Part shown: positions 9,481-18,629 of the stretch, one piece after another
How the letters are laid out: the number at the start of each line of letters is the position of its first letter
How positions within the stretch are numbered: position 1 is the stretch's first letter
Notes under the pieces: generated by a model
The model's input: the letters and a program-made list of their open reading frames with translations, nothing else
Told to the model about the DNA's origin: nothing
Databases searched by the model: none
Assembly: GCA_022447185.1 (NCBI GenBank)
Contig: JAKVAY010000046.1
Coordinates: 1 to 64,000 of the forward strand
DNA length: 64,000 bases
Origin: Fuerstiella sp.
GTDB taxonomy: Bacteria > Planctomycetota > Planctomycetia > Planctomycetales > Planctomycetaceae
Reading direction: 5' to 3'
Program-made: the position numbers and the translations under genes

Positions 9481-10755
9481 ATGCTGAAACGAAGAGAATT
9501 TCTGGGTGCCACTGCCATCGGGCTCATTGCCGGTGGCCCAATGGCCACCGCAGACACCCGTTTGGAAACTGACAGGAAACGTCTTGCGGTTGTCACGACC
9601 GTATGGCGGTACCCCTCCCATGCATGGCACATGGCAGAACGTTTCCTCGTAGGATATCCGGTCAATGGTCGCTGGCATCATCCACCGTTTGATGTGGTTA
9701 GCGCTTATGTTGATCAGAAGCCAAAAAGTGACCTCAGTCGTCAGCGATCGCGGGAATTCGGATTCCCGATCTATTCCAGTATCGCGGAAACGCTGCGATG
9801 TGGCGGCCCGGAACTGGCCGTCGATGCGGTGCTGATCATCGGCGAACACGGTGATTATCCTAAAAATGAATATCAGCAGACTCAGTACCCTCGTTACGAA
9901 TTCTTCAGCCAGGTGACGGATGTTTTTCGGCAGGAAGGTCGATCGTTACCTGTCTTTAATGACAAGCACCTGTCGTGGAAATGGGACTGGGCGAAGGAAA
10001 TGGTGGACGTCTCACACGAACTGGACTTTGCTTTGAATGCCGGGTCTTCATTACCGGTGACCTGGCGAATGCCGGACTTAGATTTTCCTTACGGGGCAGA
10101 GGTGCAGGAATTGATGTGTGTCGCCAAAGGAAGGATTGACAGCTATGACTTTCACGCACTCGAAGTCATTCAGTGTATGGCTGAGCGACGACGCGGGGGT
10201 GAAACGGGTGTCGTATCCATACAGGCGCTGCAGGGTGATTCGGTCTGGCAGGCAATGAAAAACAAAAACTGGGTCGACGGGGGGTGGGATCCAGAATTAT
10301 TTGAAGCGTGTCTGTCGCGGAGCCAGACACTGGCCCAGCCGGATTCCTTCAGCCATCGATACCCAACCCCCGATCAGATTCGCAAGTGGGTCAGTAATCC
10401 GATCCTGTACCGATTTGAATATGCCGATGGTGTCAGGGCAACGATGTTGCTGATGAATGGCCTGGTCGGTGATTTTACATTTGCCGCCAGACTCAGAGGA
10501 CAGACCGAACCGCTGTCAACGTTGTTCTACCTGCCAACCAAACCGAATGTGGCGTATTCTGCGGCATTGATGTCCAAAGCTGAGGAAACGTTCCTGACCG
10601 GCACGGCCCCCTATCCGATAGAGAGAACACTGCTAACAGGCGGACTGGTTGAAGCGGGGTGCCGATCTTTGGGAACAGGACAAAAACGACTGGAAACGCC
10701 CCACCTGAATGTGAGGTATCAGGCGCCGCGTGAATCCACTTATGCCCGAACGTAG
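9481..10755 (+). CDS. Tat-exported conserved hypothetical protein
   Basis: The function is not recognised. The 424-residue product begins with a twin-arginine signal (LKRREFLGATAIGLIAGGPMATA), so it should be exported folded. The mature part is a single domain with AVVTTVWRYPSHAWHMAERFLVGY near its N-terminus, a VDAVLIIGEHGDYP segment and a region around DKHLSWKWDWAKEM, which hint at an alpha/beta fold and possible metal or cofactor site, without a named motif. It stands alone on the plus strand with a hairpin 35 bases after its stop. The ATG is preceded by AACCGGCG, a poor ribosome site. Confidence 0.75.
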   Translation: MLKRREFLGATAIGLIAGGPMATADTRLETDRKRLAVVTTVWRYPSHAWHMAERFLVGYPVNGRWHHPPFDVVSAYVDQKPKSDLSRQRSREFGFPIYSSIAETLRCGGPELAVDAVLIIGEHGDYPKNEYQQTQYPRYEFFSQVTDVFRQEGRSLPVFNDKHLSWKWDWAKEMVDVSHELDFALNAGSSLPVTWRMPDLDFPYGAEVQELMCVAKGRIDSYDFHALEVIQCMAERRRGGETGVVSIQALQGDSVWQAMKNKNWVDGGWDPELFEACLSRSQTLAQPDSFSHRYPTPDQIRKWVSNPILYRFEYADGVRATMLLMNGLVGDFTFAARLRGQTEPLSTLFYLPTKPNVAYSAALMSKAEETFLTGTAPYPIERTLLTGGLVEAGCRSLGTGQKRLETPHLNVRYQAPRESTYART

Positions 10756-10789
10756 GACTGGCGTTGCGTATTGCCCAGCCTTCACGACT

Positions 10790-10811
10790 CCGACTCTTCT
10801 TTGAGGGTCGG
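10790..10811. terminator. Hairpin between convergent genes
   Basis: CCGACTC (10790-10796) pairs with GGGTCGG (10805-10811) over seven positions, one a G-T wobble, around an eight-base loop. It lies 35 bases after the stop of the Tat-exported protein and before the end of the convergent gene at 10932. A bidirectional terminator is the natural reading. Confidence 0.45.
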
Positions 10812-10931
10812 CATCATTGACTGCATCTTAATTCTTACGGCATGCCTGGTGCCGACTGGTTGACCAGACACATGACGGCTGTTCAGACAGGTAAACAGTA
10901 CTAACGATGAACAAACAAATTGCTGTCCGCC

Positions 10932-11777
10932 TTACGCATGAGTCAGGATTCTGTTGGTGGCTTCAAGACTAATCGGATTTGAGTAGTGATAGATGCGCAC
11001 CGGCTCTTCCTCGTCTCGATTGGCGAAAGTCGGCTGCTCAATCACAAAATCAGCGAAACTGTCCTGATTGAATGCGATGAATGCAAGGTCCAGACATTCA
11101 ATCAGAGGTGTGGATTTCCGATTCAGGTCAGGAAACGCAATCGGCCCCGTGTCCACCTGATACATCTGTTCTTTGAGACTGATATTCATCGTTTTAACCG
11201 GACACTCGATCGTGGCTTTCATATCCGCATCCGTGTTGACCAACTCAGTCTGGGAAATCAGCGGAACACCTTCAGCCGTCGCGTCTCGGATTTCCTCATA
11301 GGTCTGCAGAAGTCCCACCTGCTTCGCTTCGTGGGTCAGAAAACGAGGTTCCCCCCACAAATCTGCTGCTTTATAGGACAGGCGATATCGATCCGGAAAC
11401 ATCTGAGCATGACGACGGAAGATCAGCCAGTGCCCGTCACCCAGGATCGGAAGAAAATCGTAATTAGGCACCAGGAACAAATCGTGCTTTCCAAATGTGT
11501 TCTCGCTTTTACAGGAAGCACACTGGTAGAATACAGAATTTTTTCCGGTTGATGTATTCGTAATTGTGGTCCGACTTTCAATCCAAAACCGAACCGAATT
11601 CGACTCCGATGTGCCACAAATGAATGACCGTCGATAGTCGAGGCAGGAATGAGTGTCCCTCGATTGAGCCGTTTCACCCTGAACATGTGCCATCGTTGTC
11701 AGGCCTGCACCAGTCAGCGACGAAGCTGCTCCCGCATTCTTCAGGAAGTGACGCCGTGTCGATTCAGATTCATTCAC
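10932..11777 (-). CDS. Tat-exported conserved hypothetical protein
   Basis: No family is recognised in this 281-residue protein. A twin-arginine signal (STRRHFLKNAGAASSLTGAG) marks export. The mature protein has a CASCKSENTFGKHDLF segment with a CxxC pair and DGHWLIFRRHAQMFPDRYRLSYKAADLWGEPRF, which is unusual in being rich in aromatic and charged residues. The start is a GTG at 11777, preceded by AAGGA at a suitable distance; the ATG four bases downstream is in another frame. It converges on the hypothetical protein ending at 10755. Confidence 0.7.
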   Translation of the reverse strand: MNESESTRRHFLKNAGAASSLTGAGLTTMAHVQGETAQSRDTHSCLDYRRSFICGTSESNSVRFWIESRTTITNTSTGKNSVFYQCASCKSENTFGKHDLFLVPNYDFLPILGDGHWLIFRRHAQMFPDRYRLSYKAADLWGEPRFLTHEAKQVGLLQTYEEIRDATAEGVPLISQTELVNTDADMKATIECPVKTMNISLKEQMYQVDTGPIAFPDLNRKSTPLIECLDLAFIAFNQDSFADFVIEQPTFANRDEEEPVRIYHYSNPISLEATNRILTHA

Positions 11778-12222
11778 TGAAAGATCCTTGCGATAAGGAA
11801 CCCTCTACGAGACTGCGAGTGGTCGGTCGGAACCGGACGTGTCCTGCTTCCCTGAGGCTACTTGTGATCCGCTGACAAGTCTACTCACGAGATGGTCGGA
11901 TCTCGAATGCTTCAGAAGCGAGATCAAAAAGCGAACGTCAGTTTGACTTTGTGCCGGGACATCAATTCCGACGACAAAACTTTCTCTCATTCTCATCGGT
12001 ACGTGTGAAACATTTCCGAGCGGGTTTCCTGCCCCTCGAAGGAGGCTGAAAATATCACGACGGACCGGTTTGGCAGAGTGTCAATGGCACATAAACGTCA
12101 AGCTCACACAAATGATCGAATCTGACGAGATCAACGACGACGTCAGTCCAGCCTCGATCACGGCCCGGCAGTCACAGCCAACTCTGCAGAAACATGACAA
12201 GCGTTTCGACTGCCGGCACGAG
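11778..12222. other. Intergenic region, nothing recognised
   Basis: About 445 bases between two minus-strand genes. No coding frame has a plausible start and content, and no clear hairpin was found. It likely holds the promoter of the downstream Tat-exported protein. Confidence 0.5.
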
Positions 12223-13428
12223 CTAACGACGAGAGCCTGGATAGCTGAAGGGAACCCACGCACCGTTGTTGGCGCTGCTGGCAACAGACTTCTCAATGAA
12301 AAACATGCCTTCCGCTCCGTCGTAGACGTTAGGATAAATCGTATCCTTCGGCTCAACTGCTGTCCCTGATGCACGGTTAATCATAGCGTCGTAGGCTGAG
12401 CGATACACGTTGGCAAATGCTTCAAAGAACGCTTCCGGATGTCCGGACGGCAGACGACACGCACTGGCACCTGAATCATTCATGAAAGGAGCATTCGGAT
12501 CGCGTGTATACATCCTGTGAGGTTCACCATTCTGACGAACAACCATCACATTCGGCTCTTCCTGCCTCCAGAACAACGCTCCTTTTGTGCCATCCACCTC
12601 GATTGACAGATCATTCTCGCGACCATGGGAGATTTGACTCGCCGTAACCGTACCCAGTGCTCCGTTTTCATAACGAATGACAGCATGACCGTAATCGTCA
12701 AGTTTGCGCCCTGGAGCGAAGATTTTCAGATGACACGACAGTTCTTCCGGCAACAGCCCGGTCATATAGCGACCAAGGTTGTAGGCATGCGTTCCAATAT
12801 CACCGAACGCTCCGGCTGCCCCCGACCTGTTGGGATCGGTGCGCCATGCTGCCTGTTTCTGGTCTTCATCTTCCAGCCGTGTTCTGAGCCAGCCCTGAAT
12901 GTAACTGGAACGAATGGCCTGAATCTCTCCCAGTTCACCGTTCAAAATCATTTCGCGTGCCTGACGAACAAGTGGATACCCGGTGTAGTTGTGACTCACT
13001 GCAAACACGACACCGCTGGCTTCCACAGCTCGCACAAGCTCTTCCGCCTGAGCAAAATCAAATGTCATTGGCTTGTCGCAGATCACGTTAAAGCCCGCTT
13101 CAACAGCAGACCTGGCAATTTCGAAGTGAGTATGATTCGGAGTCGCAATACTCAAAAAATCAATGCGTTCATCTGCCGACAGCGACAATTCACGGTTAAT
13201 CAATTCAGCGACGGACTCATAGGCTCGCGATTCACAGATATCGTACGATGCAGCAGATGCTTTCGCTCGTTGAGCATTCGAAGAAAGTGCACCGGCAACC
13301 AGTGATGCCCGATTGTCCAGCACCGCTGCCGTCGCATGAACGCGGCCAATAAACGATCCCTGTCCTCCTCCAACCAGAGCCATTCTCAGTTTACGATTGA
13401 GCAAACCGTTTGTTGTTTCGATGTCCAT
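12223..13428 (-). CDS. Gfo/Idh/MocA family oxidoreductase
   Basis: This is an NAD(P)-dependent sugar or inositol-type dehydrogenase. The N-terminal Rossmann fold begins with [16 protein letters not shown]. The family motif is DKP (usually EKP) in [19 protein letters not shown], followed by [17 protein letters not shown]. The active-site region with [19 protein letters not shown] provides the usual Asp and His. Length (401) is normal for the family. Planctomycete paralogues are numerous and their substrates are mostly unknown; nothing here fixes the substrate. The start ATG at 13428 leaves about 15 residues before the Rossmann strand. Confidence 0.93.
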   Translation of the reverse strand: MDIETTNGLLNRKLRMALVGGGQGSFIGRVHATAAVLDNRASLVAGALSSNAQRAKASAASYDICESRAYESVAELINRELSLSADERIDFLSIATPNHTHFEIARSAVEAGFNVICDKPMTFDFAQAEELVRAVEASGVVFAVSHNYTGYPLVRQAREMILNGELGEIQAIRSSYIQGWLRTRLEDEDQKQAAWRTDPNRSGAAGAFGDIGTHAYNLGRYMTGLLPEELSCHLKIFAPGRKLDDYGHAVIRYENGALGTVTASQISHGRENDLSIEVDGTKGALFWRQEEPNVMVVRQNGEPHRMYTRDPNAPFMNDSGASACRLPSGHPEAFFEAFANVYRSAYDAMINRASGTAVEPKDTIYPNVYDGAEGMFFIEKSVASSANNGAWVPFSYPGSRR

Positions 13429-14067
13429 GTGAACGTTCTTTCACCGCGGGCCAAATCGACTAACACAGGTACCTGATTCGCTGTGAATCCCGGAACTAAC
13501 AATCGGAATCACGCAGAACACAGTCACAGAAGCCGGCAGGATACCGGCGTTAAAATTCAGTGGCAACAGACACGAATTGCCACTTGTCAATCATTTCCTG
13601 TCGCACACTTTTTTACTGGAATTTCCCGAATGGAAATTGAGGAAAATTTTGAAAGGGCTCTCTCGACAACACGCTGCCTCCTCAAAATATTTTTTTTTGG
13701 AGTGCCCAGTGAGGAAACATTAATGACGAACGGCGAAAAAACCTGGAAGTGAGGCCAACGCATCCACTGAATTCGTTGCGGTTAGCTTCCAACTATTTGA
13801 AATCACCGTGATTCAGTGCAAACATAAGTCATGTTGAGGCGCTGATCTTACAAGTTCCAAAGCAAACGGATTGACTCAGACACAAATCAGAATGTCCAAA
13901 ACCTAGCTCCCTGCCCCCCAAAAAAAGAGCCAAAACCAGAAGAAAAAACCGCTGTGTAACAATTCAACCACTCATAGCCGTTCTGTTTTATTTCAGCATG
14001 TCAGTTAATAGTGTTTAATTTCTCAACGACATAGCCAGTTTGGCTCAACGCACCAGAGGAAACTTTC
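13429..14067. other. Divergent intergenic region, AT-rich
   Basis: About 640 bases separate the divergent dehydrogenase and hydrolase genes. It has an (A/T)-rich block with a T8 run near 13690 and purine-rich stretches near 13920-13950. A short inverted repeat GCCGG/CCGGC lies near 13532-13548. No gene is supported. The hydrolase ribosome site (AGAGGAAA) lies at its right end. Confidence 0.5.
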
Positions 14068-14793
14068 ATGTCAACCTACCTGCTTGTTCACGGAGCCTGG
14101 CACGGAGGATGGTGCTGGAAACGAGTGTCATCGTTGTTGAGGGCAGCGGGTCATGATGTCTTCACCCCGACACTGAGCGGACTGGGAGAACGCCAGCACC
14201 TGATGACCAGAGATATCGGACTGGAAACACACATTCAGGACGTGTTGGGAGTACTGGAGTTTGAAGACCTGCGACAGGTGATTTTGGTCGGCCACAGCTA
14301 CGCGGGAATGGTCATCGCCGGTGTGGCTGAAAGGGCTGCTGATCGCATCGCCCGCATGGTTTACCTGGATGCGTTTGTACCGGAAGACGGCAAATCGCTC
14401 GCTGACTATCAACCGCCGGAAATCTGGCAGATGTTCGAGGAAAAGACAGAAACGGAAGGTGATGGATTCCGGCTGCCGTGCCTTTTTCCGATAGAAGCAT
14501 TTGGGGTAACCGGTGAGGATGATCTGGCCTGGGTCCGTCCAAGATTGACACCACATCCACTGAAAACCAAAAGTGACACTGTCCAGCTGGGCAATCCCGA
14601 AACGTCGCACATCGCGCACAGTTACATCTACTGCAGTGATCCGGCAGTCGGTGTATTCGACCAGTTTGCCAGTCGCGTTCAGCATGATGCCTCCTGGACG
14701 TATTCGGAACTGGCAACCGGACACGATGCAATGATCACCGCCCCGGACAGGCTGACCAAACTGCTGCTGGAACTGGACTGTCCGACCATATGA
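14068..14793 (+). CDS. Alpha/beta hydrolase (EstC / methylesterase-like)
   Basis: A 241-residue cytoplasmic alpha/beta hydrolase. The oxyanion segment HGAWHGGWCW is at residues 9-18, the nucleophile elbow is GHSYAG with S77, and the C-terminal segment ATGHDAMI holds the catalytic His. The HGAWHGGWCW opening and the short lid are typical of the plant methylesterase and hydroxynitrile lyase-like clade and of bacterial EstC-type esterases. The substrate is not shown. A good GAGGAAA site precedes the ATG. It stands on its own, 180 bases before the beta-propeller protein. Confidence 0.88.
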   Translation: MSTYLLVHGAWHGGWCWKRVSSLLRAAGHDVFTPTLSGLGERQHLMTRDIGLETHIQDVLGVLEFEDLRQVILVGHSYAGMVIAGVAERAADRIARMVYLDAFVPEDGKSLADYQPPEIWQMFEEKTETEGDGFRLPCLFPIEAFGVTGEDDLAWVRPRLTPHPLKTKSDTVQLGNPETSHIAHSYIYCSDPAVGVFDQFASRVQHDASWTYSELATGHDAMITAPDRLTKLLLELDCPTI

Positions 14794-14973
14794 ACGCGAT
14801 CAACTCAACCACACACCTAACAATTCCATCAGTCGATCGTATCCACACCGACTACATTGACCCGGTCACCGGTTCCAGCGCCGAAGGACTGATCGAACGG
14901 ATCCGATGACAGAAATGCCTGACAGGGAACTGTCAGACACTGTTTTGACCGATGAACTTTAAGGAATCAGAAA

Positions 14974-16494
14974 ATGCCGCAATGCGGAGCTGTCAGATTG
15001 CTGTTAATTTCATTCTTTGCACCGGTGTTCCTGAAAGGAATCCCGGCTCCGTGCGCGGAGACAAATCCGGCAACTGCCATCGACATCGGTACTCGAAAAC
15101 AATTGTTTGTCGATGATCGTTTTATCGCTTCAAGCCGGGGTGTTGAACTGGTCATGAACACTCCGCAGCGAGACGGAAAGGTATTACTCACAACGGATCA
15201 GACGTGGGAACAGGGCAATGTCATCGGAATGTATTCCAGCGTCCTCAAACACGATGGCAAAGTGAAGATCTGGTATGACTTTCGCCAGCCGGTTGCCACA
15301 GATCCCTGGCAGGATCTTCGCGTCAGTTATGCGGAATCGACTGATGGTCTCCGCTTCAAAAAATTAAACGTCGGCCTGTACGACCTTGACGGTTCCAAAG
15401 AAAACGCTGTGGTACTGCCAGGGCCTATCGGAGGCAGCTCGGTGTGGCTTGACCCACTGGCTCCTCCCGAACAACGCTTCAAGAACCAGGCGAAAGTTTA
15501 TCCCAGTACAGAGCTGCACATGCACAGTTCGCCGGACGGAATTCACTGGAAGAAATTCGCCACACTCAATCCGGGTCCTGGGGGCTGGGACACGCAGACC
15601 GTCGTCTTCTGGGATCCAAACATCCGGCGATATGCTATGTACACGCGGAAGTGGTTTCGCAAAACACCGCGTCTGGCCAGTTATCGGACGGTACGACGGC
15701 TGGAATCCGATGACCTGCTGCACTGGGACAACGAGCAGATTGTGATGGAAGCCGATGAAATCGATCTGGCAACTTATGAGACCGGCACACCACAGCCTCC
15801 GGTTGACTTCTACGGAGCCGACGTGTTTCCCTGTATGGGTGCTGAAGATGTCTACATCATGCTGGCCGAAGCTTTTTGGCACTGGCAATCCCGTTCTTCG
15901 ACCAAAGGACTGGGACCTTCAGGCTTCGATGTCAGGTTGGCTGTCAGTCGGGATGGAAAGCATTTTCAGCGGGTCGGCGGTCGAAAACCATTCATGTCCA
16001 CAGGCCCGGACGGAACGTTCGACTCACGGTACGTCTGGGCGATGCCGCATCCTGTTCGGATGGGCGATGAGTTGTGGATCTACTACGTAGGTTCCAATCG
16101 AGATCACGACAGAATCATCGACGAGGCAGCAGAAGGAGTTCACCTGACCGGTATTGGAAGAGCCGTACTTCGGCTGGATGGCTTTGTCTCGGCGGACGCA
16201 GACTACCGTGGAGGCCGGATTACCACACCATTAATCCGATTCTCGGGTCGGCATCTGGAACTGAACGTGGAAACCAGCGGAGGAGGGTCGGTTCGCGTCG
16301 AACTGCTCGATGAACAGAACAGGCCCGTTGAAGGATTCACCAAAGCGGATGCGGTTGCCATCAACGGTAATTCTGTACGGATGCCGGTGCGCTGGCAGAC
16401 AGGAGACGACCTCGACCAACTTGCCGGCCGGGCAGTCCGTCTGCGTTTTCACCTGCAGGACTGCAAACTGTATGCGTTTCAGTTTCAAAAATAA
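14974..16494 (+). CDS. Secreted beta-propeller (glycosidase-like) protein
   Basis: A 506-residue protein with a hydrophobic signal (LLLISFFAPVFLKGIPAPCA, about residues 9-28) and a mature domain with the repeated hallmarks of five-bladed GH43/GH32-type propellers: YAESTDGLRFKK, SPDGIHWKKFATL, VSRDGKHFQRVG and IWYDFRQP. The blade motif S-x-D-G occurs at least three times. A beta-sandwich C-terminal domain (about 400-506) is likely. Catalytic residues of a named GH family could not be assigned, so it is a propeller protein of unknown activity. AAGGA precedes the ATG. It sits 51 bases upstream of a decayed sulfatase, which suggests both belonged to one polysaccharide-use pair. Confidence 0.8.
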   Translation: MPQCGAVRLLLISFFAPVFLKGIPAPCAETNPATAIDIGTRKQLFVDDRFIASSRGVELVMNTPQRDGKVLLTTDQTWEQGNVIGMYSSVLKHDGKVKIWYDFRQPVATDPWQDLRVSYAESTDGLRFKKLNVGLYDLDGSKENAVVLPGPIGGSSVWLDPLAPPEQRFKNQAKVYPSTELHMHSSPDGIHWKKFATLNPGPGGWDTQTVVFWDPNIRRYAMYTRKWFRKTPRLASYRTVRRLESDDLLHWDNEQIVMEADEIDLATYETGTPQPPVDFYGADVFPCMGAEDVYIMLAEAFWHWQSRSSTKGLGPSGFDVRLAVSRDGKHFQRVGGRKPFMSTGPDGTFDSRYVWAMPHPVRMGDELWIYYVGSNRDHDRIIDEAAEGVHLTGIGRAVLRLDGFVSADADYRGGRITTPLIRFSGRHLELNVETSGGGSVRVELLDEQNRPVEGFTKADAVAINGNSVRMPVRWQTGDDLDQLAGRAVRLRFHLQDCKLYAFQFQK

Positions 16495-16545
16495 TACGGC
16501 ACTAGTGAAACACTCAAACAGTATTTCACGGCTTCCCATGCAGCA

Positions 16546-17986
16546 ATGCCGAAACCCAACATTCTCTACATCACACCGGATCAGCAGAAAGTGTCGGCAA
16601 CCGGTGTATACGGTAACAGTCTGGTCAAGTGTCCCGCGACACGGTGACTCGCGAATAAGGGAATTGTGTTTCGCGATGCGTATGTGGTCAGCTCAATCTG
16701 CACGCCCAGCCGAGCGTCGGTGATGACAGGTGTACATCCGCTGGTTCACGGAGTGCACTGCTGGCAGAACAAAGCACCGTGGAACCTGCCGCAACTTCCG
16801 GAGTTGTTTGCCGCAAAAGGGTACTACACAGCTGCAGTCGGGCATTACGAACTCGGACGAGGAATCGGGCGAGGCTGGCATCAGCAGTCTGATATGGGGG
16901 AACACGGGCCATTATACGATGCCCTGAATTTTAAATACTCACACGGTCGTCCAGACTGTGGGTGGTCCTGCGGTTCACTTGACTGTCTCCCGGAAGAAGG
17001 GCACTCCGACCCGCTGGCCAACCGGGCCATTGAGATGATTGAAGATGCCTGCGATTCGGGAGCACCATTTTTCGTGCACGTATCTTTCAACGACCCCCAT
17101 CCACCCTGGTTCGTGCCGCCACCTTACGATTCCGCAGTTGATCCGGCACGGATTGAACTGCCGGATCGCGGTGATGACAACGGGCGGCCGGAATGGCAGT
17201 TTCAGGCACTCAAGGAGTGTGCCACAGTTTCGGCCACCGAGTCGGACATTCGCAGGGTGATCACCGTTTACTACGGAATGATCGAATACGTTGATGCTCA
17301 GATCGGACGGATTTACGATGTGCTGCTGCGGCTTGATATCCTCAGCGACACATGGATTGTGCTCAGCTCCGACCATGGAGACTTCATGGGCGAAAAAGGT
17401 CTGTTCGAAAAGTGTGAGGTACCGTATGAATGTCTGCTGCATGTACCACTTCTCATCGCACCTCCACCGGGAATCACTGCACCGCGAAATGAAACGGTCC
17501 AGGGGTTGGTTCAGTCAGTCGATCTGTTTACGACCATGCTGAGCCTGGCCGGACTCAACGTGCCCGATTACACACAGGGCAAAGACCTGATGGCATGGTT
17601 ACGTGCGGGAACCCGATAACCACTTCACGAGGCGGTGTTCGCACAGGTCGGCAATTACAGGGGAAATTGCTGGGAAAGAACACATTTCCCACCGGGACCT
17701 GCAGCGCCGGACGACGCAAAGAGCTCGTACAGGGATTACGAACGACTGCTCATGCTTACGTGAGTGATCCGGAATACGGCGACGAATCCTACGACCTGCT
17801 GCCTGATCCATTGGAACTAAACAACGTCCTTAGCCGTCGCTTCCCCAGTGAACCTGGCTGGTGCAGTGACCTCCGCAGACGTATAGAAAATGGGAAAAGC
17901 AGTGCACACAACTCCGCGAGCAGTTGAACGTCGTCCCCGGCAATCGCGGGTTCGATACGCCCTATCGTCCCTGTAAACGAAACTGA
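16546..17986 (+). pseudogene. Sulfatase, degraded by two stops and two frameshifts
   Basis: The remains of a type I sulfatase, which hydrolyses sulfate esters with a formylglycine nucleophile. The reading begins MPKPNILYITPDQQ at 16546 and meets an in-frame TGA at 16645-16647; the frame continues to FRDAYVVSSICTPSRASVMTG, whose CxPxR is the formylglycine site. It goes on through SDHGDFMGEKG and then meets TAA at 17617-17619. After that the same frame still reads VFAQVGNYRGNCWERTHFPPG, but shifts to the third frame near 17690-17710 (GRRKELVQGLRTTAHAYVSD) and to the second frame near 17890 (WEKQCTQLREQL), ending at a TGA at 17984. Four lesions in a recognisable gene show decay, unless the assembly has errors. 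Confidence 0.85.
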
Positions 17987-18044
17987 GGCGGAACGAACAA
18001 AGAGCCGCCCTCTGAAGAACTCAACAGCGCCACTGAGGCTCTCT

Positions 18045-18629
18045 TCAAGGACGTGTACCGGCCCACATGATCTCTTCCGAACACAAAAAATCGCGAGTCA
18101 TACCGATCGTCGACCGATAAAAGTCTGTCTTCGCTCGTTTAATTGATGTCTCCAACAGGGAATCCATCCAGGCCAGGTGTTTTGCGAAGTAAGTCGCCGG
18201 TAAATCAAAAACATCGTCGGAGTGCTCAACTGCCCCCAGCGCAAAATCCAGGAGCCCCCCCATCACATCGAGTTGAACACCAAGATGATCGACCATCAGG
18301 TCGCCCGGTTCGTAACCCAAAATAGAAACATAGGACCGCATCGATTCAGCCGACTCACTCTGAAATTGACCTCGCTGCCAAACCGACTGGAACGGTGGAA
18401 GATGGTTTGCTGGCCCGAGAAACAATTGGCAGTAGTCCACAGCCAGTTCTTCCAGTGTCGATGAAGTGGCCCCGGGGGGCAAAGTTCCTCCGGCTTCGGT
18501 GAAGACGTGGCAAAGTGGTGACCTCAGCAACGATGTTAAAAGTTGCCCGTCGACTTCCCGAATCCACAGGCGCGCCAACAACCGGTATGTACTGGCCAGT
18601 GAGGCGAACTCATTCACTGCCGCCTTCAT
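18045..18629 (-). CDS. TorD/DmsD-family redox enzyme chaperone
   Basis: A 194-residue all-alpha protein of the TorD family, which binds the Tat signal of a molybdoenzyme and holds it until the cofactor is inserted. The sequence has YRLLARLW, LEELAVDYCQLFLGP, PPFQSVW (near the typical PPYESVY motif), DHLGVQLDVMGGLLD (usual DHL) and FAKHLAWM. Its start overlaps the stop of the molybdoenzyme gene by four bases (ATGA), so the two are translationally coupled and the chaperone is made with its client. Confidence is high for the family because of context plus motifs. Confidence 0.88.
   Translation of the reverse strand: MKAAVNEFASLASTYRLLARLWIREVDGQLLTSLLRSPLCHVFTEAGGTLPPGATSSTLEELAVDYCQLFLGPANHLPPFQSVWQRGQFQSESAESMRSYVSILGYEPGDLMVDHLGVQLDVMGGLLDFALGAVEHSDDVFDLPATYFAKHLAWMDSLLETSIKRAKTDFYRSTIGMTRDFLCSEEIMWAGTRP

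Noticed and set aside
16645-16647. Possible selenocysteine at the in-frame TGA of the sulfatase
   Set aside because: The site is not a conserved Cys/Sec position of sulfatases, and a second stop and two frameshifts follow, so decay explains it better.
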